A DNA stretch of 64,000 nucleotides from Burkholderiales bacterium. GTDB lineage: Bacteria; Pseudomonadota; Gammaproteobacteria; Burkholderiales; Casimicrobiaceae. Positions 57,668 through 64,000 of this stretch are shown piece after piece. The notes under the pieces are model-generated. The model worked only from the letters and a program-made list of their open reading frames with translations. It searched no databases and had not been told where the DNA came from. The stretch spans positions 50,298 to 114,297 of the forward strand of contig JANXNI010000034.1 of the NCBI GenBank assembly GCA_025354165.1, given 5' to 3'. The position numbers were made by a program, and so were the translations under genes. Numbering within the stretch: the first letter of the stretch is position 1; every line of letters begins with the position of its first letter.

Positions 57668-58690
57668 CTAGTCAAGACCGGCCACCACAGCGGTTTCGCG
57701 CTCGGCCCTGATGCCCGTTTTCAGATTCGTCCTGCGACCTTCGGGCAACGACTGCCACCACCAAAGCGTATCGGCAACCGTCGTGGCAAGCGGACGATAA
57801 GTGAGGCCCGCCGCGATCGCGCGGGCGTTGCTGCGCCGATGCGCACCCGCGGTGTCGCCCTCATCCGGAATCCACACCGGCAAATCCGACCACGCACGAA
57901 CCCCGTTTTCGTCCAGAAACTCGGAGGTGGCGTAACAGAATTCGGCGCGGCTTCCAGTGACCGCGCGAATCGTGTCAACCAACGTACCAAACGTCAACGG
58001 AAAGTCCGGCCCCTTCGCGTTTAATGCACCCGCCAATTTCGCTTCAGCTACACGCACACTCCACTCCGCTACGTCGCGCACATCGATGAATTGCAGTGCA
58101 TGATTGCGCGGCGGCATCAGCACGCGCTCGCCAGGCTGAGCACGCGCGATGCGCACGGGCCAATACGTAAATCGATCCGACTCGTCCCCCGGCCCCACAA
58201 TCAAACCGGGCCGAATCACTGCCGTGATCCCCGGAAATTGCCGTTCGGCCTCATCTTCGCAAAACGCCTTCAACGGGCCGTAGAGCGACATGTTGGCGCG
58301 AACCTCGGCGGGCGTGTGCGCCATCGCGTCCTCGCCTGTATACGCCTCACGTACGGCGGTTTCGTCCGCGCCGATCTCGGCGTCACTCGCGTAGACCGAG
58401 GTCGTCGAGATAAACGTGTAGTGCCCGATATGGCCCTTCAGCACCTGCGCCGCGTCACGCACCCAGCGCGGCGTAAGCGTCGCGTTATCGATGCAGGCAT
58501 CGAACTTGCGGCCCACAAGCGCATCGTAATTGCCCGCGTTACGGTCGCCCGAAAGATGCTCCACGGTGGTGCCGACATCAGAAGCAGTGAGACCGCGATT
58601 GAACAGCGTCACATGATGACCGCGCGCAATTGCGTAGCGCACCTGATGTGTGCCGATGAAACCGGTGCCGCCGAGGATGAGTAGATTCAT
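57668..58690 (-). CDS. NAD-dependent epimerase/dehydratase-like protein
   Basis: The 340-residue protein is an extended SDR with GGTGFIGTH at residues 7-15, NATLTPRWVRDAA, and SLYGPLKAFCE, where YxxxK (Tyr-Gly-Pro-Leu-Lys) is the catalytic pair. It shows the VIRPGLIVGPGD and DVRDVAEW segments seen in reductases close to plant CSP41-like proteins. The substrate is unknown, perhaps a nucleotide sugar or an isoprenoid-type ketone. It follows the lipase-like gene by 8 bp and is likely co-transcribed with it. Confidence 0.85.
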   Translation of the reverse strand: MNLLILGGTGFIGTHQVRYAIARGHHVTLFNRGLTASDVGTTVEHLSGDRNAGNYDALVGRKFDACIDNATLTPRWVRDAAQVLKGHIGHYTFISTTSVYASDAEIGADETAVREAYTGEDAMAHTPAEVRANMSLYGPLKAFCEDEAERQFPGITAVIRPGLIVGPGDESDRFTYWPVRIARAQPGERVLMPPRNHALQFIDVRDVAEWSVRVAEAKLAGALNAKGPDFPLTFGTLVDTIRAVTGSRAEFCYATSEFLDENGVRAWSDLPVWIPDEGDTAGAHRRSNARAIAAGLTYRPLATTVADTLWWWQSLPEGRRTNLKTGIRAERETAVVAGLD

Positions 58691-58698
58691 AGCCGCGC

Positions 58699-60090
58699 CT
58701 AATGCAACTCAATCAGGGTCACATGATTATCCGCGACTGGCCACGCCCGCGCTGTGATGCGGTCGCCATTGAATTGGGCGACCACCGCACGACCCGCATC
58801 GCTGTTGAGCGTGACTTTAGCCGTGGATCCACCGGCAACGCCGGCGACGATGCCAGCGAGCGGTTTGCCGTCGAGCGACATGACGTCGCGTCCCAAACCA
58901 AAGTAGCCGCGTGGTCGTGTCAGCGTAACCACTGCGACAGCGCCGCGATCTGCAGTCGCGACGCGCGCGGGACGCATGTGAAGCACGTTCGATGAGCGTG
59001 GGAACGGAGCCCGGTAGATATGGGTTGTCGTGTAGCCATCCGCACTAATCACGAACTCATACGCTGCGTCTGATCGTGCGTTAAACGGGCCCCACACGCC
59101 GTCAACGTTGGTCGTTTTCTGATGAACTGCCTCGCCCATGCGCTCGCCGTCTGCGTTGACCAAAAACACCGCCAGCGTCGCCCCCGCGAGCGGCACATTG
59201 GTCACAAAATCGCCCATACCTGCAATGCCGAGTGCGTTGATTTTTCCATTGAGGAGGACGACTTTCTCTGGAGGAATTGCAAGCGTCTGAGGCGCGCTGC
59301 CGGTGACGAATTGCCACGTCGCCGCGAACGCATCCGAATGAAACGATACTTCGCGATGGTCACGAGCAGGTAGAACGAGATTGGTCGCTCCCCTCAAAGC
59401 CGGGCCCTCAAATGAAACGCCCGTCGGGGTGCCTTTGATTCCGAGCCAGGCGCCGTCCGGTTGCGCGTATTTGTCATTGTTGTCGGAGCGTAGTGTGAGC
59501 CACTTCATCGGGCCAACGACCTCATCACCTGCTGTATTTTTCGGCGCATTGAGTTGCTTCAGAAAGGTACCGTTGCCGAAAAATTCACTGCCTTCAGCGT
59601 TCGGGCGTTTATTATTCGCCCAGACGCCGTGATTCGGGACAGCGCCCAAAATCGCGTGCGACACGAACGCGTCGCCGCCCATGTTTTGCAAAAAATTGCG
59701 GATCGCATAGCCGCCGCGACTATTTCCGATGAGGATGACTTTTTCGGCGCCGGATGTCCTGCGTAGCGCCGCGACTTCACTCGCCAAAAACTGCGCATGT
59801 TCCGTAGTGGAACTGCGTCCGGCCTGCGGCTTCGTATCGTCATCACGCGCGTTGGGATAAGGCACGTCAATCGCGTACAAACGATTGCGCGGCCAGCCGT
59901 TCGCTTCAAACCGCCAGATTGTCGTGAGCCAGAGCGCAGCAGTGTCACCGTTGCCGTGGACGAACACGATGGGCGGATAGGATTCTGCGTTGGAACTGGC
60001 AGGCGCAATCAGCGCTCCGGGCATCAGCGCGCAACCGCCAAGATTCAACAAAAACGACGTCGCGACGGCAAAACAGACAGAGCGAAACAT
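58699..60090 (-). CDS. Alpha/beta-hydrolase lipoprotein (lipase-like)
   Basis: The 463-residue protein has a lipobox LGGC (Cys20) and an N-terminal alpha/beta-hydrolase domain: VHGNGD oxyanion-region motif, and GNSRGG holding the nucleophile Ser. The C-terminal 200 residues form beta-rich domains of the kind found in polyester depolymerases and tannase-like enzymes. It should act on extracellular or periplasmic esters; the exact substrate is unknown. It precedes the epimerase gene by 8 bp. Confidence 0.8.
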   Translation of the reverse strand: MFRSVCFAVATSFLLNLGGCALMPGALIAPASSNAESYPPIVFVHGNGDTAALWLTTIWRFEANGWPRNRLYAIDVPYPNARDDDTKPQAGRSSTTEHAQFLASEVAALRRTSGAEKVILIGNSRGGYAIRNFLQNMGGDAFVSHAILGAVPNHGVWANNKRPNAEGSEFFGNGTFLKQLNAPKNTAGDEVVGPMKWLTLRSDNNDKYAQPDGAWLGIKGTPTGVSFEGPALRGATNLVLPARDHREVSFHSDAFAATWQFVTGSAPQTLAIPPEKVVLLNGKINALGIAGMGDFVTNVPLAGATLAVFLVNADGERMGEAVHQKTTNVDGVWGPFNARSDAAYEFVISADGYTTTHIYRAPFPRSSNVLHMRPARVATADRGAVAVVTLTRPRGYFGLGRDVMSLDGKPLAGIVAGVAGGSTAKVTLNSDAGRAVVAQFNGDRITARAWPVADNHVTLIELH

Positions 60091-60171
60091 GGAAATATCG
60101 TCTTAATTGGGATCACAGCCCCCATTCTGCCTCGCCATCAAACGGATCAATCGACAACAGTAAAGCTGCCG

Positions 60172-61905
60172 CTAATACCCCGCAGCTAGCCCGGTGTTTC
60201 GGCGCGGATCGTTAGCACCGTAAAAGCGATTGTTGCCGACGGGCTGCCCGCCCAGCGAAGGCGCGCCGACGAGGATCGCCGCAAGATGATTGGGCGATTG
60301 CGGATCGCCGAGTTTGTGTCCCATCGCTTCGAGCAATTTTCGAGTGTCGGGGCTGATGGCGAAGGTATCCATATTGGTCGTATCGGGCAGCCACTGCTGA
60401 TGGAAGCGCGGCGCGTCGACGGCTTCCTGCACGTTCATGCCGTAGTCGATAACGTTGAGCAGCGTGTGCAGCACAGCGGTGATGATGCGGCTGCCGCCGG
60501 GCGTGCCGACGACCATCACCGGTTTGGCGTCTTTGGTCACGATCGTGGGGCTCATTGAACTTAAAGGGCGCTTGCCAGGCGCGATGGCATTGGCCTCGCC
60601 CTGCACTAGACCGTAAAGATTCGGCACACCAATTTTCACCGTGAAGTCATCCATTTCGTTGTTCAAAAGCACGCCCGTTTTCGCCGCCGTCACCTTCGCG
60701 CCGAACCAGTCGTTTAAGGTATACGTCACGGCCACCGCGTTGCCCCATTGGTCGACGATGGAGTAGTGCGTAGTGTTGCTGCCTTCGTGCGGCTCAACGC
60801 CCGGCTTGATCGCCGCCGACACGCCAGCTTTGGCGGGATCGATCACAGCGCGGATCTTTGCCGCGTAGGCTTTGTCAAGCAGCCGATTCACCGGGTTCTT
60901 CACGAATTCGGGATCACCGAGGTAGCTGTTGCGATCCACGTAGGCATGGCGCATGGCTTCAATCTGATAGTGCACCGCCTGTGCCGAACGGAAGCCCAAA
61001 TCCTTCATCGGATAGCCTTCAAGCACGTTCAAAATTTCGCAAATAATCACGCCGCCCGAGCTGGGCGGCGGCGCGGAGACAATATTAAAACCGCGATAGT
61101 CGCACTCCACCGGTGCCATTTCGCGCGCCTGGTATTGATCCAGATCGGCCTGGGTGATGATCCCTTTGCCCGCCTGACTCGACGCCACAATTGCAGCACC
61201 GACAGCGCCTTTGTAGAAGCCCTCTTCGCCTTTCGCGCTAATCAGGCGCAGCGTTTTTGCAAGGTCTTTCTGCACGAGCTTCTGGCCCGGCACAAACGGT
61301 TCACCTTTGTTCAAAAAGATGGCGGCAGACGCTGGATCAAGCTTGAAACTTGCGCTCGCCGACCGCAGCATGTCGACATCGCCTTGCGCCAGAGTGAAGC
61401 CGTTCTGCGCATACTCAATCGATGGCGCGATCAGCGCTGCACGCGTCATGGTTCCGTACTTCGTGCGCGCCATCTCCATCCCCGCCACGGTGCCGGGAAC
61501 GCCAACCGCCAGATGACCCGTAGTGCTCGCGCCCTTGATCACATTGCCGTCTTTGTCCAGGTACATGTTCGCGGTCGCGGCGAGCGGCGCTTTCTCACGA
61601 AAATCAAAAAATGTCTTTCGGCCGTCGGCCAGCTGAATGGTCATGAAACCGCCGCCGCCGAGATTTCCTGCAGCCGGGTAAACCACGGCTAATGCGTAGC
61701 CCACAGCGACCGCTGCATCCACCGCATTGCCGCCCCGTTTCAGCACTTCGACGCCGGTTTTTGTGGCGAGGTGCTGCGCCGTGACCACCATGCCGTTTTC
61801 AGCGGCGACTGGAGCGACAGAGGCTGCGTGCGTGGCTTGTAGCGAGAGTGCGATGCTTGCGACGAACGCGGAATGGATCGTCGCTCTTTGCGATAGAGGG
61901 TGCAT
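60172..61905 (-). CDS. ggt: Gamma-glutamyltransferase
   Basis: The periplasmic enzyme cleaves glutathione and other gamma-glutamyl compounds. The 577-residue precursor has a signal peptide (FVASIALSLQATHAASV) and the autoprocessing site with the catalytic Thr in GSNTTHYS, near residue 377, followed by GNAVAVTYTLN and GTPGGSRI. The processed chains would be about 41 and 21 kDa. It is a single gene, separated from the lipase-like gene by 81 bp. Confidence 0.95.
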   Translation of the reverse strand: MHPLSQRATIHSAFVASIALSLQATHAASVAPVAAENGMVVTAQHLATKTGVEVLKRGGNAVDAAVAVGYALAVVYPAAGNLGGGGFMTIQLADGRKTFFDFREKAPLAATANMYLDKDGNVIKGASTTGHLAVGVPGTVAGMEMARTKYGTMTRAALIAPSIEYAQNGFTLAQGDVDMLRSASASFKLDPASAAIFLNKGEPFVPGQKLVQKDLAKTLRLISAKGEEGFYKGAVGAAIVASSQAGKGIITQADLDQYQAREMAPVECDYRGFNIVSAPPPSSGGVIICEILNVLEGYPMKDLGFRSAQAVHYQIEAMRHAYVDRNSYLGDPEFVKNPVNRLLDKAYAAKIRAVIDPAKAGVSAAIKPGVEPHEGSNTTHYSIVDQWGNAVAVTYTLNDWFGAKVTAAKTGVLLNNEMDDFTVKIGVPNLYGLVQGEANAIAPGKRPLSSMSPTIVTKDAKPVMVVGTPGGSRIITAVLHTLLNVIDYGMNVQEAVDAPRFHQQWLPDTTNMDTFAISPDTRKLLEAMGHKLGDPQSPNHLAAILVGAPSLGGQPVGNNRFYGANDPRRNTGLAAGY

Positions 61906-62078
61906 GAGGGTTTGCTTATTTTTGTGCAGAACTGTCGGGATCAGTCTCGATTATTGCAAGTTGGTCTGTTGCGCTGATGCGCGAGTTCATTTGTGCCACT
62001 CTGGGTATCCGCTGAATGGTGCAGGCTGCAACAATACTCACGCCACCTCTCTTGCGCCACAATGAAAAAGTTCCGCTC

Positions 62079-63128
62079 ATGAAAACAGTCTCCTTCGACC
62101 ACCTCCAGCGATTTGTCACGAATGCTTTTGTGCAACTCGGCATGTCTGATACGGACGCGCACACGATGGGCGCACTGATGGCAGAAGCTGATTTGCAGGG
62201 CTCAGACGGACATGGTGTGATCCGCATGGTGCCTTATGCCCGGCGGATTCGCGCGGGTGGCGTGAATGTGCGGCCACAGATCAAAGTGGTGCAGGAGCGT
62301 GCGGGCATGGCGCTCATTGACGGCGACAACGGCATGGGTCATCTGGTGATGAAACGTGCGGCCGAAATGGCCACTGAGAAGGCACGCGTGACGGGTATTG
62401 CCTGGGTTGGTTCGCAGTGGAGCAATCACGCGGGCCCGGCGTCGCTCTATGCGCGCATGGCGCTGCCACACGACATGATTGGCCTTTACTTTGCGGTCGG
62501 CAATGCCAATCATTTGCCGCCCTGGGGCGGGCTGGACATGTTGCTCTCGACCAACCCTATTGCGGTGGCCGTACCGTCGGCGAACGCTGGCCCCATCGTG
62601 CTCGATATGGCAACGACCGTCGCCGCCTATGGCAAAGTGAAAGCGAAAGCACAACGCGGCGAGATGATGCCGGAGGGCTGGATGATTGATCGTAGCGGCC
62701 AGCCGCTGCTCGATCCGAAGCGCGCAGAGGAAGGATTTTTGCTGCCCATTGGCGGCTATAAAGGCTACGGTTTGTCGCTGATCGTCGGCCTGCTTGCGGG
62801 CACTTTGAATGGGGCTGCGATGGGTAAAGAGGTGATCGATTTCAACCACGATGACACTACGGCGACCAATACGGGTCAGGCGATTTGCATGATCGATATT
62901 TCGGCGTTCGGCGACGTAGATGCGTTCAAAGCGCGCATCGATACGCTCGCCCATGATTTGCGTGCGAGCGAGCGAATGGCAGGAGTGGAGCGCATCTGGT
63001 TGCCCGGTGAACAAAGTGAGGCGCGGCGCGTTCGCTATGCTGCTGAAGGCATTCCGATTGCGCGAGCGTTGTGGACGCAGCTTGAGACGTTGGCGACGGA
63101 ACTGGGCATTGCGCCGCTGGGTGATTGA
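62079..63128 (+). CDS. Ldh2-family (malate/lactate/ureidoglycolate dehydrogenase type) protein
   Basis: The 349-residue NAD(P)-dependent oxidoreductase has the family blocks ADLQGSDGHGVIRMVPYARR (with the catalytic His), STNPIAVAVPS, MATTVAAYGKVKAKAQ and GGYKGYGLSLIVGLL. It could act on malate, sulfolactate, ureidoglycolate or similar 2-hydroxy acids. The ATG at 62079 starts the conserved region; an in-frame start at 62016 adds a non-matching tail. The TctC-type receptor gene follows 56 bp later, so the two may form a hydroxy-acid uptake and oxidation unit. Confidence 0.9.
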   Translation: MKTVSFDHLQRFVTNAFVQLGMSDTDAHTMGALMAEADLQGSDGHGVIRMVPYARRIRAGGVNVRPQIKVVQERAGMALIDGDNGMGHLVMKRAAEMATEKARVTGIAWVGSQWSNHAGPASLYARMALPHDMIGLYFAVGNANHLPPWGGLDMLLSTNPIAVAVPSANAGPIVLDMATTVAAYGKVKAKAQRGEMMPEGWMIDRSGQPLLDPKRAEEGFLLPIGGYKGYGLSLIVGLLAGTLNGAAMGKEVIDFNHDDTTATNTGQAICMIDISAFGDVDAFKARIDTLAHDLRASERMAGVERIWLPGEQSEARRVRYAAEGIPIARALWTQLETLATELGIAPLGD

Positions 63129-63184
63129 GCGTTGACTCAGATGTATCAAAAAATCATTAATTCGACACGTACAAGGAGCCACGA

Positions 63185-64000
63185 ATGTCCCACTCAAAAA
63201 CTCGCGTGAAGCGATCATTAAAGCTTGCCGTCGCTGGCTTGTTACTCGCCTTGCCCATCGCACAAACGCAGGCGCAAAGCGCCTACCCGACGAAACCGAT
63301 CCGCATGATCGTGCCACTTGCCGCAGGCAGCGCCGTGGACAACGCGGCGCGCATCGTCGCCCAGAAAATGTCGCAAAACATGGGCCAGAGCATCGTGATC
63401 GAAAACATTGGAGGTGCGGCTGGAGCCATCGGCGCTGATCGCGTCGCGAAGTCCGCACCGGACGGCTACACGATTGGTGGCTTCAACGACAGCATCATGA
63501 CCATGCTGCCGAACCTCCAGAGCAAAATGGGCTGGGACATCGTCAAGGACTACGAACCGGTTTCGCTGGTTGCCACAGTCGAATGGGGCCTCGTCGTACA
63601 AAACGAAGCGCCATTTCGCAGTGCAGCCGACGTGATTAGTGCGGCCAAAGCCGCGCCGGGCAAGCTCAATTACGGCTCCGGCGGCAACGGCAGCCCTCAG
63701 CACATCGCCGCAGCACTCTTCGCCTCAAGCGCAGGCATTCAGATGACGCATGTACCGTACAAGGGCGCGACGCAGGCGGCGGTAGGTGTAGCGGGCGGCG
63801 ATGTGCCGATGGCGTTTCAGGGTTTGGCTACCGTCAATTCGCTGATCAAAGCGGGCAAGCTACGTTTGATTGGCGTGACTACGCCGAAGCCGCTCGCACA
63901 ATTCCCCGACGTACCGACTGTGAGCGCTTCGGGCTTGGCGGGTTTCGAGTTCAACTCGTGGTTCGCAGTGATGGCTCCCGTCGGCACGCCGAAGGAAATC
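63185..64000 (+). CDS. TctC/Bug-type tripartite tricarboxylate transporter receptor, cut by window edge
   Basis: The 272 visible residues begin with an ATG preceded by AAGGAG and a signal peptide (LAVAGLLLALPIAQTQAQS). The Bug-family motifs follow: YPTKPIRMIVPLAAGS, GGAAGAIGADRVAKSAPDGYT, YGSGGNGSPQHIA and HVPYKGATQA. It binds a carboxylate ligand in the periplasm for a TctAB-type or orphan system. The family is greatly expanded in Burkholderiales. The frame is open at the right edge, with about 50 residues missing. Confidence 0.95.
   Translation, partial: MSHSKTRVKRSLKLAVAGLLLALPIAQTQAQSAYPTKPIRMIVPLAAGSAVDNAARIVAQKMSQNMGQSIVIENIGGAAGAIGADRVAKSAPDGYTIGGFNDSIMTMLPNLQSKMGWDIVKDYEPVSLVATVEWGLVVQNEAPFRSAADVISAAKAAPGKLNYGSGGNGSPQHIAAALFASSAGIQMTHVPYKGATQAAVGVAGGDVPMAFQGLATVNSLIKAGKLRLIGVTTPKPLAQFPDVPTVSASGLAGFEFNSWFAVMAPVGTPKEI

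Overview
The window looks like a chromosomal segment of a free-living, aerobic betaproteobacterium, probably of the order Burkholderiales. The reasons are a TctC/Bug-type solute receptor, a RibB whose end reads on like a RibBA fusion, a class I fumarase, an ActP-type acetate symporter with a DUF4212 partner, a split nrdA/nrdB pair with NrdR boxes, and moderately high GC. No rRNA, tRNA, transposase, prophage or CRISPR array was seen. The species cannot be named from the sequence.

Layout. 1-3.2 kb: ribB (cut by the left edge), a SpeE-like protein and isocitrate lyase. 3.7-9.1 kb: a five-gene, start/stop-overlapping operon on the minus strand (PEP-synthase-like kinase, methyltransferase, nucleotidyltransferase, APS-kinase-like kinase, sulfotransferase-fold protein). 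Its gene families match the Campylobacter capsular phosphoramidate pathway, and it is the most interesting system here. 9.3-12.6 kb: a flavocytochrome c pair and purB. 12.8-19 kb: a glutathione transferase and acetate-use genes (DUF4212/ActP symporter, acs) around two small membrane/TPR genes. 19.5-25.4 kb: fumarase, a GGDEF-EAL protein, dcd and a two-gene DNA-repair unit (YcaQ/AlkX-like and PdeM-like). 25.5-32.1 kb: nrdA behind a tandem NrdR operator, then LysM, YegP-like and DUF2442 genes, then nrdB. 32.1-42.3 kb: accessory genes, by eye less GC-rich at first, including an odd Hanks-type kinase, an orphan lipoprotein, a peptidoglycan-binding protein, a protease remnant and two TPR proteins. 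42.3-54.9 kb: a large GLUG-repeat secreted protein, a DASS transporter and many small envelope genes. 55-57.5 kb: a complete yfiR-yfiN-yfiB cyclic-di-GMP module. 57.6-64 kb: an epimerase, a lipase-like lipoprotein, gamma-glutamyltransferase, an Ldh2-type dehydrogenase and a tripartite-transporter receptor cut by the right edge.

A feature that cuts across the window is a family of at least seven intergenic palindromes. Each measures 120 bp between conserved ends, is centred on GTCGAC or a close variant, and ends in ATCAGCTTT/AAAGCTGAT-like arms. They recall enterobacterial ERIC elements in size and symmetry, but I do not recognise the sequence. The 120-bp length was obtained by hand from the central core and both ends of each copy.

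How the genes work together: acetate enters through the DUF4212/ActP pair, is activated by Acs, and is assimilated through isocitrate lyase and fumarase. The NrdR-controlled nrdA and nrdB, with dcd, supply DNA precursors. Two cyclic-di-GMP enzymes and several lipoproteins point to surface and biofilm control, and the putative phosphoramidate operon would fit with decoration of a surface glycan.
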